64,000 nucleotides of DNA from Ancistrus triradiatus. Its lineage: Eukaryota > Chordata > Actinopteri > Siluriformes > Loricariidae. The stretch covers positions 186,001 to 250,000 of the forward strand of contig JAJAGP010000950.1 in the NCBI GenBank assembly GCA_025084515.1, written 5' to 3'. Numbering within the stretch: position 1 is the first letter of the stretch; every line of letters starts with the position of its first letter. The position numbers and the translations under genes were made by a program. This document shows, in pieces, positions 41,801-56,800 of this stretch. The notes under the pieces are model-generated. The model had not been told where the DNA came from and made no database searches. It saw nothing but the letters and a program-made list of their open reading frames with translations.

Positions 41801-44800
41801 CACCATTGTTGTTCAGTGTTCTTCTGATGGTGGGACTCATGGAACATTAACATTAGCCAATGTGAGAGAGGCCTTCAGTTGCTTAGAAGTTACCCTGGGG
41901 TCCTTTGTGACCTCGCCAACTATTACACGCTTGCTCTTGGAGTGATCTTTGTTGGTTGACCACTCCTGGGGAGGGTAACAATGGTCTTGAATTTCCTCCA
42001 TTTGTATACAATCTGTCTGACTGTGGATTGGTGGAGTCCAAACTCTTTAGAGATGGTTTTGTAACCTTTTTCCAGCCTGATGAGCATCAAAAACTCTCTC
42101 TCTTTGTTCGTGCCATGATACACTTCCACAGACGTCTTGTGAAGAGCAGACTTTGATAGATCCCTGTTCTTTAAATAAAACAGGGTGCCCACTCACCTGA
42201 TTGTCATCCCATTGATTGAAAACACCTGACTCTAATTTTACCTTCAAATTAACTGTTAATCCTAGAGGTTCACATACTTTTGCCACTGACTAATATGTAA
42301 TATTGGATCATTTTGCTCAATAAGTATCTGACCAAGAATAATATGTTTGTCTCATTTGTTTAACTGGGTTCTCTTTATCTACTTTTAGGACTTGTGTGAA
42401 CATCTGATGATGTTTTAGGTCATATTTATGCAGAAATATGGAACATTCTAAAGGGTTCACAAACTTTCAAGTATCACTGTAGTTCTCTAACTAAGTTAGG
42501 CTTAGATGTAGGCTGTTTGTAGCGTACGAGTCAATGTAATACCCTGCAAAGGTTATAAAACTGGCGCTGGGTTGTTTTTCCTCAGTGAAGAATTAACGAG
42601 CTGAAATGTTTTTTCTCCGAAACAGCATTAGTTCACAACACATGACCCAATGAGCTGCTTGTGCTATAACTAGGAAAAGCTTGAACTTTAATATTAAGTA
42701 AATAAATACACGGACAGTCGCAGGCGATGGATGCAGGCGTAAGGCAGACGGGATTGGATACAGGTTGATTCCGTTCTAACCAGTCTCTCGCTATCACTCG
42801 TGTTTTAGGAGCTTAAGAGCGGTGTTTCGTTAGGATGGAAATGAATGCGATGACCCTTTAGTTCGCTGAGCACATGGAACTCATCTAGAATGGAAAAGCT
42901 AAAGTCAGTCGTTTTCTTTTCACCTTCCTCTGTGTGTCGTGGATGAAGTTGCCAACAGCGTTACATAAAATTACAAGATCTACAAGCACTATTTTACACT
43001 TTGCGGACGTGTCTGTGAGCCTGGCAGTGCGTTTTTATTGCTTTTTTATTCCCTTTTTTTGTTTCAGATTTTTTTTTTCTTGCCTGTTGAAATCTGGTTT
43101 TGATTTTGAATTCTTTTTAATGGCAAAAAACGAGAAGTAAAATTTCTTTCGCTATCATTTTAGGGACTGCATTTGTCTTTTGTCTTGGTTCGGCATGTAT
43201 TTGTGACTAACTAGTAATTGCGGCAGTTGCCACTTGATGGTGTCCGTTGGTGAGTCGACAGTAGATGTTAATCTGGGTTATAGAGTCTTAGATGGTAAGT
43301 GAACAGTCAGTTTTCATAGTGGGATGTGGGAGAAATGTTCAGGAGTAAAGACCTGAGTCCTAGTTTAAGACCTTTAATGGATACTTTAGATGGGTGTTTA
43401 TTTTCTTAGATGTAATTGGTTGGTTAATTTTGTCTTCATGTCATGTCTTTGTCTATTCAGATTTATTTACGTAGCCCTTTTTACAATGGAGCATTGTTTC
43501 AAAGCAACTTTAGATGATCTTCTAAGATCTAAATTGAGCAAGCCTAGGGCAACAGTGGAAAGGAAAAACTCCCTACGCGTTATGAGGAAGAAACCTTGGA
43601 AGGACCAAGACTCAAAAAGGGACCCAACCTCCTTGGTTGGTGTAGATGATAAATGTAAGATTGAAACTAATTTATCTAAATTAAAGTCTCAGAGTGATCG
43701 TTCAAACTAAATGTAAAATATGCACATCTGCTTTAAGTAGTCCGATACACAGAGTCACTCCAGGACCTTGAGTCTAAGCAGGAAAGTCCCTGGCGGCACT
43801 TCGGACAACCGGAGGAGGGAGAGAGTTACTGCCCTCTGGTGTGGCCTGGGTATGGTGGGGCTGGAGTTGAAGCGGATGAACGTCGTGTGGTCCTGGAACT
43901 GGTACCGGAACACAGAAAATGTACTTAGTTACTGATTAACAGCACAGTGTCTATTAACAATCACTGATGCCATGTGTAGCATGAGACCCCGGCAGCATTA
44001 GCTATAGCAGCATAGCTAGAAAGAGGAGAACTGGTAGGTAACACAGCCCAGAGGGATCACATGAGACATCGGCAACCCCACAGGAGGCAGAAAACACAGC
44101 AACCCAACATCTCTGATCACCATAAGACTCTTTGACAGAGCTCCCAGCTCTGCCCTTAGTCTAAGACAAGGATGCACAAGTCGATATCAAGAGTTCTGAA
44201 GCCCAATACAACAGCCAGACCACCCAGCCGACACTCCTGGATAAAGGACAAAGCAGACAGGCCAGACATCCAGACTCTGGCCCCAGTGACCAAGCCATGC
44301 ATCTCGGTCTAAATCTAGTCAAAAGCCTGTGTAAATAAGCATGTCTTTAGCCTGAGTCTCGAACTAAAATGTTACATATTTGGGGGGGCCATGTATGAGA
44401 AAGCCTTTCCCCCTGCTGCTTTTTAATCTTAGGAACTAAAGGAGTCCTGCACCCTGCCAACGAAGTAGATGAGCTGGATTGTAAGACTTTAAGAAGATTT
44501 TCTTGTCTTAATACTGTTTTGGTATCCAGTCATGGAATGAAGAAACGCTGCGGCATTCGTACCAGTGAGACACACTACCAGGTTGATGTTATTCATGTGT
44601 TAAGAATGTTTCACCATCACTCACATCTGGTGAGTGGTGGTCCCTTTCCATTAAATGATTGTGCATGGTCTACTACTAGTGTGCCACTTGTAAAGGACAG
44701 TGTACCTGTGTGGTACGAACCTCATACTCAGTAACAGGTGTTTCTAATAAAGTGGCTGGTGAGTGGGTTTGATTCATGATGCCTCACACCTCCATCTGTG

Positions 44801-47800
44801 TGATTCTGAGCACATTCAATCTATAACCCATGTGCACTTTTGCGGCGGTGGTGTGGTGCGTGTTCATGGTTGACCATTTTCACATCTGTACGTCTGCACG
44901 TGCTTTCTGAGTATGCGTGAGTGGAAAGAGGAAGTGAGTTCATTTTAGGGAATGCGCTCCTTACTCCCACTCAGCTGGCCCGGCAAACGTAGCTGACGTG
45001 GACCGTCTGTGCGAGTCGCTATTTGTTTGGGAACTGTGTGTTTCATCTGTACAAAAAAGGCCACGAAGGGCCGTGACCAGTATCCCTGAAGCCGAATCAT
45101 GAGAAGGCTATTATGCTTTAAGAAGACAGATGCGTTCCCTTGTCCAAGAATATTAGGATCAGGTGACGTCGGTATGGGGCTTTTCCCATGTACGTCTTTT
45201 CTACAAATTTGGGTTGAATATGTGTGTAAAAGTCATGAAATGTATGAGGTTGTATATTCCTCCAACAATGTGAGCATTCGTATGGAGATGGTACTAGATT
45301 TTGGAACATGACTGCGAGCTCTGATAAGCTCTTATAGGTCTGTAATGGAAATGGCGATTTAAACGTCGCCCTGATCGGCTTTAACGTTGACATTTCCAGA
45401 GCCTTCATACGTTTGATTACTTGTGCTGAAAATACTCGCATGGCAACCCAAGGTGTTTTACGAACCCACTCTATTTTAGTCCAGCCTGCATCTTCCCTGG
45501 CAAACACTCAACCAGATGAATAATGGCTCAGAGCAGGCAGGTTTCTACAATTAGTTTGTTTTTGCTGGTGACCCGAAGACGTATCGCGTGGTTGGATTTT
45601 ACATGAGGCGCACGCGAAAAATGCGATGTGTTATTTTCACGGGATCGCCCAACCCTAGATCAGGGCTCTTTGCGAGTCAGCCAAGTTGTCCTTAAAAGTA
45701 GGCAAAGCGTTTCTTTATGGACTTTGTTTTCGGAGGGCGGGGCACCACGTTGATGAACTGGTCAGATGTGTTGATTTGGGACAGCGCTGGTAATGTTTGC
45801 TCAGTTCCAAGACAGAGCTTCATTGTAAGATAATAACTGTGTGTTGCATGTGATGGAACAGCCCTTTGTGTGAACCTAGAGAGGGCGACCTGGGAGTGAG
45901 GAAACGATCTCTGGTCAGTCCCGTTATAGCGTGCTAGTGGACAGATGGGGGAAATTTGCTTTCGTTAAACATGTCAAAACACGGATATCAGAGCTCTGAG
46001 CGTGTGTGTGTGAGTGAGTGAGTGTATACACACCAAGCTGATCAGATACTGGCATCCTTACTGTAAAAACAGAATCTGATTCTGTTCAGAATCTCAAACC
46101 GTTTCAGGGGGTCCGAGGTGCTAGATACACGAGACGCAAGTATGAGTGCAGTCATCTCTCTGAAGCCACAGACCTCTCCCAGTATGTTAAGTCAGTGTTT
46201 GCAGAGGAAAAGGAATGCCATTGGAGTTTGGAAGCCAATGGCTCAAATATACTTATCTACGAAAGGGGGGCACTGCATTAAATTAGGAAGCAAAATGGTG
46301 TATGTATGCCCAAGTTGGCACCCTGTTCTAAACCCCGCACAAAAGCTGCGATTGTGGGGGGGGAAAAAAAAACCTGGAAACTGGTTGTCAAGTGTTGAGA
46401 GATTTTTGTGTATGATTTCAGTCTGACCCATTTGACATGTGGCACGTGTTTCACTTTTTATAAGGGGTAATGGAGTGCAGTGAAACGTGATCATGTAATC
46501 AAATTATACATCAAGTTTTGGCTGACACGCAGCTCCAGAGGTCAATCCTGATTGTAGGGCCCTATGAAATCCGCTTAATTTTTTTCCTAATTTTAATGTA
46601 TTTTGTATGGATTTGTTTCTCCATTCAGATTTTGATGAGTTTTTTTTTTTTTTTGTCAAAGAAAATAACGGCAGTTAAACAACACCGGCAAAAAGTTGCT
46701 GCTACAACATGTAAATGTTAAAAATGATGCAATTTGTCACTGAAATAATTCGATTTCTACAAACCCAAGCACCTAAGTAAGTAATGACCTTAAGTCATCA
46801 GGACACTGGTGTGTCCTAAAGATTTGAGGTGCATCAATTGCATTAAAAAACACAAACTCTAACACTTCCTCATCATCGATGTGCATCAGCACCGTTCTTA
46901 TAAACAAACACGTGAGTGGCTGAGCCGTGTTTAAAGCTCCGTACACGAGCTGAAGTCTGAATTGGTGAAAGCACTGTGTTCATGTGTTGCTGGGTTTGTG
47001 CCACTGTCTTGCACAAGTTAAATGTGACCAGAATAGAATTTTCCAACTCTTTTCAAATTAAATTCCTAATTGGGCATTTCTGTCTTTATGTCTGAAGACA
47101 ATTCCGATTCTCCGCATCGTGGAAATCATGGGACCCTTTGATCCTAGACTCCGACTTTGTAGAGTTTACATGCCCTAATAACAAATGTGATGAGTTCTGG
47201 CCCACACTTACCTTTTCCCTCAGGCCACACACCGCCATGGAACGACGCCGATGACTTCAGCTGAATCTCTCTGCAAGTACACGGCCAGAACTGTACCTAG
47301 CAGGCCACATTTGGCCCCAAATGCAATGCTGCCTATGGCAGGTTACATGTGGGCCACATGCCATGATGGACTTGATTGTGGCTGGCAACAGTTGGGCCAA
47401 AAATGTTGCCATATGTGCCTAAAATGAGCCATATTAGTTCTAGACAAATGGGTTACCTGGTTGCCCCAGTGTGAGTGTGTTCTTTAGTATCGTTATAATC
47501 TTGCACCTTTCATGAATAGCTATTGATGCAGATGGGATGTTCAATAAAAAAATAACCAAACAAACTTATTTCATTTATATAGATTTCAGTGAAGAGTGGA
47601 TAAAAGATGTTTTGAGAGTTTCGGTAATGGAGACCTTTGGGGAGGCTAAAATGTGAGCACAGAGAGAAATTGGTGTCAGGTGTGCCTAATGAGGTCGGTG
47701 TGTGATTTGGCAGGTGATTGATTGTACCTTGGCAGGTTTGTAATGGTTACTCTAAAGGGGATGACAACTTATCCAAATGGAGAAATGTTCCTGATTTGAA

Positions 47801-50800
47801 TAGTTAGAATTTTGTAAATACCCCTCGAACATGTTGCATTAGGTTTTTAATTAAGTAGGTGATGATATTGTTCATTAACAAAGCCTTTGTCGTTTCAGAT
47901 CAGTACAGGTTTATAAGGGTTTTACAGAAAGAGTAAAGTAATGAGGCATGTGTTTATCCAAAAAAAGTAATAAGCGAGGAAAGTCTGTGACCTTTTATGA
48001 AAGTAGTTTATGGACTTTTTCCACAAAACAAACTCGACACTGGTTCTGAGGATACAATCCAGACCCAAAGTTGCAGGACCGAGCAAATCCCCAGTGATTT
48101 GCAGCCGAGGTTCATTTGCACTTCAAATGCCGCCTGCTCGACAAAATGATTAATTTCCTTAAATAAAAGGTCAGGCAGCAACCGTAGCTGTCGGCTCCCA
48201 GACTGTGCAGAACTTCAGTTAAACTCCCAGCACATTGAGACGATTAGTTACTCACCTTCACCTGCTTACTCGACACATTTCTCAAACTCACAGTGATTGC
48301 AGGAGCTAGGCCATAATAAAGTCCATTTTTATGCGCGTGAGCCAAACAGAACCTTTCAGTGGCCTGTGAGTGCAGAAAAGCCGAGTCGAGTTCCCCCGAG
48401 TCGCATTCCGTGCAGGACAGGAAAGGGCTGAAATCGTTGCCCGCGTTCCATGTAACATTCTGGTCTGGTTCGTGGTTTTTTGTTTTCCTTCTCTTTGCAG
48501 CCAGGCATGGTTTCTGTGTATGTGCACGAGCATATCATCACTGTCTGACATTTAGCAAACCCTGGTAAAATCCAAGCAAATGTGGATTTAAACTCCTTGC
48601 TCATGGGCCCAGCAGTGGCAGCTTGGCAGTGCTTGGAGTTCTTCAAAAACTGTGGCACCACAGCCAGAATACTGTTAGTTTTATTTGTCATGTATAGAAT
48701 GTGGGAATTTATTGTAATACAAGTCGATATTTTTGTTTTACTACCAGAAGTGACTGTTACAATCATTCCTCTCTGTGCAAGCCCTTTTTAAAGAAAGCAG
48801 TGGAACCATGTCTCCTACACTGGACATCGCAGACACAAACATAACCACCTGCGATGTCCTTCATGGAGATTTTGTACAGCTGAAAAGTTGTAACATTTAA
48901 TTTGAAGCAGCATATTTACAGACATATGCACTCGTGTGGCACATCACTTTGGTGATCCTGTCCTGGTGGTGTCTTATTTGGATTTGGTGGGCGAAATAAG
49001 GTAGGGGGGCAGAATGGACTGGAGCTGCAACCCCTTCCAAGCTCTGAGTAATGCACTGGGTACACGTTTGCCTCCCTTTCTCTGAATTCTGCTATAGTCT
49101 CTGATAGTGATCAACAATGTGGGGTTTTTTATGGCTGATGCCGGTATTTAGAGAGCAGGGTGACCTAAAACATCATCAGATTTTCACACAAGTCCTAAAA
49201 GGAGATAAAGAGAAGCCAGTTAATCAAATGAGACAAAAGGTCAGGACTTTGACTTGGCCATTCCAAAACTTTATTCTTCTTTAACCATTCTTTGGTAGAA
49301 CGGCTTGTGTGCTTAGGGTTGTTGTCTTGCTGCATGACCCACCTTCTCTTGAGATTCAGTTCATGGACAGATGTCCTGACATTTTCCTTTAGAATTCTCT
49401 GATATCATTCAGAATTCATTGTTCCATCAATGATGGCAAGCCGTCCTGGCCCAGATGCAGCAGAACAGGCCCAAACCATGATACTACCACCACCATGTTT
49501 CACAGATGGGATATGGTTCTTATGCTGGAATGCAAGTGTTTTCCTTTCTTCAAACATTAACACTTTTCTTTTAAACCCCAAAAGTTCTATTTTGGTCTCA
49601 TCCGTCCACAAAACATTCTTCCAATAGCCTTCTGGCTCGTCCACGTGATCTTTAGCAAAACTGCAGACGAGCAGCAATGTTCTTTTTGGAGAGCAGTGGT
49701 TTTCTCCTTGCAGCCCTGCCATGCACACCATTGTTGTTCAGTGTTCTTCTGATGGTGAAACACATGAACATTTAACATTAGCCAATGTGAGAGAGGCCTT
49801 CAGTTGCTTAGAAGTTACCCTGGGTTCCTTTGTGACCTCGCCAACTATTACACACCTTGCTCTTGGAGTGATCTTTGTTGGTCGACCACTCCTGGGGAGG
49901 GTAACAATGGTCTTGAATTTCCTCCATTTGTACACAATCTGTCTGACTGTGGATTGGTGGAGTCCAAACTCTTTAGAGATGGTTTTGTAACCTTTTCCAG
50001 CCTGATGAGCATCAAAAGCTCTTTTTATGAGGTCCTCAGGAATTTAATTTGTTCGTGCCGTTATACACTTCTACAAACATGTTGTGAAGTGAAGAGCAGA
50101 CTTTGATAGATCCCTGTTCTTTAAATAAAACAGGGTGCCCACTCACACCTGATTGGCATCCCATTGATTGAAAGCACCTTCAAATTAGCTGCTTATCCTA
50201 GAGGTTCACATACTTTTGCCACTCAGTAATATGTAATATTGGATCATTTTCCTCAATAAATAAATGACCAAGTATAATATTTTTGTCTCATTTGTTTAAC
50301 TGGGTTCTTTTTATCTACGTTTAGGACTTGTGTGAAAATCTGATGATATTTTGGGTCATATTGATGCAGAAATATTACTAAAAATTCTAAACTGAACTTA
50401 CACGAAAATGTTTTTTTTAAATGCACTGTTGCAGTCCCCTTTAAAAAAAAAATAAAATGAATAAATTCTAAGTTTTTGAATTTTTTGCACTAAACAACAT
50501 TTATTACCAGACGACAGCATCTTGTTTCTGGGGAAAAACAATGTTTAAATACTTGCTAAAAATAAACAATGCTAGAGCAGTGCACATGGTAGCAGCATCC
50601 TTTTGTTTTTAATCCCATTTCCAGTTAAGAGCAGTAAGTTGTAATGCTGGAAACAAAGTTTTGATCTTCTCGTAAATGTCCCCGCCCTCACTGAATGTTC
50701 TCTCTTTGTTTCAAAGTCACTCGGTAGGCCTGGTTTATGAGCTGCAAGTTGTAAAGCTGGAAAACAAAGTTGCTCTGCATTTTCTCCACTATTTTTGAAT

Positions 50801-53800
50801 ATTGGCCTCGTGAGCACTGATGCCGGTTATCTGATAATGGCAAACATCGGCCCGATTAATCGGTCTATCACCAGTCTCTGAACCCCTTACAGATTCCATC
50901 CTGTGACCCTGATCAGATTAAAGCTGGTGTAGGATAGTGAAATTAAAATAAATGAATATGTTTCCAGATAAAGTAACCTACAGTACATTCAGAAGACTCG
51001 GCTATGATCAGTCAGTGCACCCATGAAATCCCTGAATCTGTAACGCTGTACGGACGCCAGAAAGCCTCTGTTGTTACCTGGCTTTCTGCAGTATTTACTC
51101 AAAATATGGTCTGGTATTCCAAGATACAAAATGCCATTTCAAGTCACGTTCAAAGTTATAACCCACCACAGAGCACGGCGTGTTCACGGTGCATTTCAGC
51201 ATTGACTGCAGGTTTGTTTTATGTTCGTTCCTGTTCGTGTACAGTATAATTAACGCCTCACTTTCTCTCTTTCTCTGTAGCCACTGGTGAAGGGAGAGTA
51301 AGTGGAGGAGAGGATTTCTTTCAGAAGGTAAGAGCTCGAATTTACGCAGTTTCAAACCGAGCTGTGCAGCTGTTTCTGCAGTAGAATACGTAATCAAAAT
51401 ATGGCCTGACCTCCATCCATGACATGGTGATACACAGACTATGGAACTACTTTTCATTCTACTATTCTTACTTAAAATGGTTCTAAGAAGTATATGTTTT
51501 AAAAAGTAGTAATTAATGGCGCAAGATTTAGGAATGTACAAGTGACATCCCCTGGATGTAGTTAGAAAGGGAGTCCAAAGGGAAATATGATTTCCTGATT
51601 TCCTATTTTTTTTGCATGTTTGTCATTCTTAAGTGTTTCAGAACATCAGACCAATTTAAATATGAGTCAAAGACAACACAAGTAAACACAAAATGCAGTT
51701 TTTAAATGAAGGTGTTTATTATTATTATTATTATTATTATTAAGGGACAAAAAAAATCCAAACCTACATGGCCCTGTGTGAAAAAGTGATTGCCCCCTAA
51801 ACCTAATAACTGGTTAGGCCACCCTTATCAGCAACAACTGCAACCAAGCTGCAATGAGTCTCTTACAGCGTTGTGGAGGAATTTTGGCCACTCCTTTGCA
51901 GAATTGTTGTAATTCAGCCACATTGGAGGGTTTTCCAGCATGAACGGCCTCTTTAAGGTCATGCCACAGCATCTTAATAGGATTCAGCTCAGGACTTTGA
52001 CTAGGCCACTCAAGTCTTCATTTTGTTTTTCTTCAGCCATTCAGAGCTGGACTTGCTGGTGTGTTTTGGATCATTGTCCTGCTGCAGAACCCAAGTTTGT
52101 TTCAACTTGAGGTCACGAACAGATGGCCGGACATTCTCCTTCAGGATTTTTTGGTAGACAGTAGAATTCATAGTTCCATTTATCACAGCAAGTCTTCCAG
52201 GTCCTGAAGCAGCAAAACAGCCCCCAGACCATCACACTACCACCCCCATATGTTACTGCTGCTATAATGTTCTTTTTCTGAAATGCTGTGTTACTTTTAC
52301 ACCAGATGTAATGGGACATGCACCTTCCAAAGAGATCAACGTTTGCCTCTTCAGTCCATAGAATGTTTTCCCAAAAGTCTTGGGGATCATCAAGATGTGT
52401 TCTGGAAAAAATTGAGACTTTGCTCAGCAGTATTTTTCACCTTGCAGGCCATTTTTGCCCAGCCTCTTTCTTATGGTGGAGGCATGAACACTGATCTTAA
52501 CTGAGGCAAGTGAGGCCTGCAGTTCTTTGGATGATGTTGTGGGGTCTTTTGTGACGTTTTGGATGAGTCGTTGCTGGGTTCCTGGGGTAATTTTGGTCGG
52601 CCGGCCACTCCTGGGAAGGTTCACCACTGTTCCATGTTTTCACCATTTGTGGATAATGGCTCTCACTGTGGTTTGCTCTCATAATGGCTCTCACAGCTTT
52701 AGAAATGGCTTTATAACCCTTGCCAGACTAATGGATCTCAATGACTTTCTTTCTCAATTGTTCCTGAAGTTTTTTGGATCTCGGCATGATATGTAGCTTT
52801 TAAGGATCTTTTGGTGTACTTCACTTTGTCAGGCAGGTCCTATTTAAGTGATGTCTTAAATGACAACAGATGTGGCAATAATCAGGCCTGGGTGTGGCTA
52901 GAGACAGTGAGCTCAGGTGTGATAAACCATAGTTATGTTTTAACAAGGGGAGGGCAATCACTTTTTCACACAGGACCATGTAGGATTTTTTTCTCCCTTT
53001 AATAATATACACCTTCATTTAAAAACTGCATTTTGTGTTTACTTGTGTTCTCTTTGACTCATATTTAAATTGGTTTGTTGTTCCGAAACACTTGTGTGAC
53101 AGACATGCAAAAAAAAAAAAAAATCAGGAAGGGGGCAAACACTTTTTCACACCACTGTGTATATATATTGTAGTATAAGCTATTAATACAGTCAAGTCGT
53201 GGTGTCCCACAGTCCAGTATCTGAACACTACCCTGTTATTAGGAGAGACGATCAGCAAAAAGTAGAAGTCGATGATTTTCCGAGTGGCTTCTTACCTCCG
53301 CCTACACCCTTCACTTTCGTTTAGTTCAGCGGTTACTTTTGAAGTAATGGCTTTGGCACTGAGCAGTCTAATTTGCTTGTCCACCTCCTTGGACACCATG
53401 TTTGAATCTTGTGGGTGCTGCACAAGTACGATTGGCAGGATGAACAGTTAAGATGAGCCCTTGCTGGCAAAGATGGTGGCCGAGACACGAGTGCAATCTG
53501 TTTCTTCGTACGGGTTGCTTTCCTTTTTATTTTGTGCTGTTTGTGTTTTACATAATTTACTACTTTTTAAAAAATGTATTAATTCACTGGCTTAGCCAAA
53601 ATAGGTATGTAAGCAAACCTCGTTACGTATCGTTGTATGACGCTGTGGCTTTGCTTTTATCCTTCCACTAACGTGCTTGCATTGGGTTTACCCTTGATCT
53701 TCTGACTGAAGATCAACAGATTGACTAAGCAGTGCTGATGTGTTGGTGGTTTCCTCTGTATGACACACACCTGTCCCCTTACTTGATGCCTGCAGTATAA

Positions 53801-56800
53801 AGCCACTTTATTTGAGATGTTCTTTTCCAGGCCCTGTATTCATAAAGATCCTAAGAATACTCTTAGAGAGCTTATAACTTTAGCTAGCTTAAGAGTGATT
53901 CAGAAGCGATCTGAGAGCAATTCTGAGCAAGAAGAACAAAAAACCTTAATGAGGCATTGACCTGGTTGCTAGGTATGGCGTGTTCTTTTGAGGACTGTGG
54001 TTGGTTGTCCAATTGTCAGACTACTAGAGATTTCCAATCCTAAATGTTTTGGTCCTATTTGGTCCCTCTGTGGTTTAATATGACTCGAAGTGTCTCAGGT
54101 TGTCTTCCACGTTGAGAAATCTTTGTGGTCGTGAACTTGAAATCCAAAGGTCAGCTACATACCTCTCTGTGGACCTCTTGCACTGAAGTATCAGTATTTA
54201 TTTATTTATTTTTTTGGAAAATACTCCAGAAACTCCAGATCTTCTCATCACAGCGAGAGCGTGATTAATAGCACCTTCCCACGGACTTTATCCAGAAGAT
54301 ATTATGCTCACGTACGAGAGCAAGTAACCGTGTCAAGCCAAACACAATCTGTGGTAGCCTAGCAGTTAAGATACTGGATTATGAACCAAAAGGTCCAGGG
54401 TTCAAATCCCACCTCTGCCAAGCTGCCACTTTTGGGTCCTTGAGCAAAACCCTTAACCCACAATTGCTTGGATTGTAGGAACGTATCAATTGTGAGTCGC
54501 TCTGGAATAGAGCTAAATGACATCAATGTAAATGATCACCAGTAGCAGGACGACAGAACAAAAGCTCATTGATTTGAACTCCTCAACAAATCTAGTGTAC
54601 CCAAGCATATCTGTAGTCATTAGTGGTCTCCTCAGGTTGAGAAGAAAAATCCACACTGGATAGTGGAGTGTTGAATTTGCAAGACATGCCATAGCAGATT
54701 GCTCACACTTCACCACAAATTATACATCGTCTCTATGGCCTGTCAGGGCAAATGCATACTCTTAAGTATTTTCCGTCGTTCTTTCGCATTTTCCTTGTTT
54801 TAGTCCTTACAGATTTATCTGCGGTGCATCTTACATGAACCCACCCAGTCATGGTCTCCACTCTACCTCTTATTTAAACCAACATTTAGCTTTTGCACAA
54901 GTTTGAACACATTTTTATCCTGACCTACCGGGATCCCAAATAAACAGTGCTGGTGTGCTTAAGCAATAAAATACACTGTGTGTGTGTGTGGGCATGTTGT
55001 GGGTGATTTACTGCCATAATTGCTCTAATGACAACACATTTACACAATGCACAGAAATGATGGGAAAGGCATGATGGTTTTTGCATTTGCACGTCACTTT
55101 CCAGCAGGAGCCTGAAGTTACTACCACTCAAACACGCAAGCCGACTCATTTTGTCCTGGGGAGCTTAGTTTGTTAGTCTTTTTTTCTCTCTCCTTTTTGA
55201 AATTTTTTCTTTAGCTAGCCGGATTGTGTAAAATATTCTGTGGTGCAAGTGGAAGTAATTTCATGGTCAGTAGTACTTAAGTTGAACCGTAACAAAATAT
55301 GACCTAAGAACATAAAACAATCCAAATGACATAATGCTTCAGCTGACAGAAAAAACAGAGTTCAGCATTGGTTATGCTGGTCACTGTCAAGGGGTGGGGG
55401 ACTTGAGTTCCCCTGGACGGAGTTCTGTAAGCAAAACATCCGACTTTCATGTTGCAAGCCCCACCCAGGCTCACTGGCACTGCTGTTTCAATCGGCCGGC
55501 TCTTACTGCTGAGCCACCAGGGCTGCATGTTTATGACATGATCCGTTCTCATTTCCATTAGCCTTAATGCATTGCTCTGGTGTTAATAAAGATGAAGAAC
55601 TCATTTTGTTGTGTTGAGTTGATGGCATCTGGACGACTTCTTGGTTTCACCTCTCATCCGAAAGGCTTCTCCACTTCTAGAAACTGATGGGGAGTCATAA
55701 GTATTTAACCCTAGAGTGGTTGTCACCTTGGGGGCGGACCTAAGAGTCCTTGACCCACCCTGTAAATACCTGAGTCGGTACAATCACAGGAGCCAAGGCG
55801 TGACCCATTAGTGAGTCACATGGGTCGAGGTGTGAATGGGGGTTAAACATCCTGGGAAGGGATCTCGAGACTCCTTAAGTCACCTCAACCCATGGCAGGG
55901 TGGGGCAACAACTCACTAATAGGTCACACCTTGGCTCCTGTGATCCTAACGACTCATGAGAACCCCCATGAGGTGACAACCCCACTAGGGTTAAATATCT
56001 GGGACTCGAAATCAGCTTCTAGAACTGAAGAAACCTTTCGGATGAGAGGTGAGACGTCTTCAAGAACCAAGAAGTGGTCCGGCTGCATTCAACTTAACGC
56101 TCAAGTCTACCATGACCTGGGTGACTGAGAACTTACACACACACACACACTGTCATTTTGTTAATTTGTTAGCAAAGTCACGTTTCTGCTGTTTACACGG
56201 ACACATTGGGCTTTATTAGTAAACCATGGAAACAGTCAGAATTGATTAGTGCGTTCTTTTTGCCCTGTTGCACTCCAACTTGGCGGTGGCTTTTCTGACG
56301 AATAAGCAATGACATGTCTGACTTGATGATCTCCATCATGGTGTAAGCAAACACGAAGTCATATAGGACCGAAGCAGGGCTTTTTGATCTCGTTTTATAT
56401 CTCAAAGTCTTTTGTGCATTGTAACTCCTTTCCTTTCCATTACCCTGACGTGAATAAGTGTTATTGGCATTCCCAAAGAAATACAGTGATGTCGATACTT
56501 GTGTCTTCATATCTGTGGAAAGCTCCCCATGTTTGTTTATTTCCGTTGTTCAGAAACGAAGGAATTCATGAGCTCGGCAGTTTTGGCCCCGAATAGCAGG
56601 GACCGGTCGGGATTAACATGGCGACGTGCTGCTCAGGAATCCGAGGGAACGTGATGTAACTGTGACAAACCACTATGCTCCAACCTTCTCGATGGCACTG
56701 AAACCACAGCTTTTTTATAGCAAGCTGCTCCCTTTTATCGGTGCTCACTTTGTATTTGTCCGAGTTCTTACGGAAAGAGGTAGAGTGCTGTCTCTGTTTT

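Larger units (their letters stand above)
38882..51280. other. bicc1 intron 1 (12.4 kb)
   Basis: No other gene was recognised. It contains two copies of the same Tc1-like family (41027-42479 and 49150-50400), a dispersed repeat at 43455-43710, a repeat with a TAATAAAGTGGCTGGTGAGTG end at 44555-44766, and a small imperfect repeat cluster at 47290-47455. A 31-bp duplication (CATTAACTAAACCTAATTCA-) lies near 39325-39390. The remainder shows no distinctive feature. Confidence 0.75.

Noticed and set aside
48356..48766. 136-codon minus-strand open frame in bicc1 intron 1
   Set aside because: It overlaps SINE-derived sequence near 48549-48640 and shows no family similarity.
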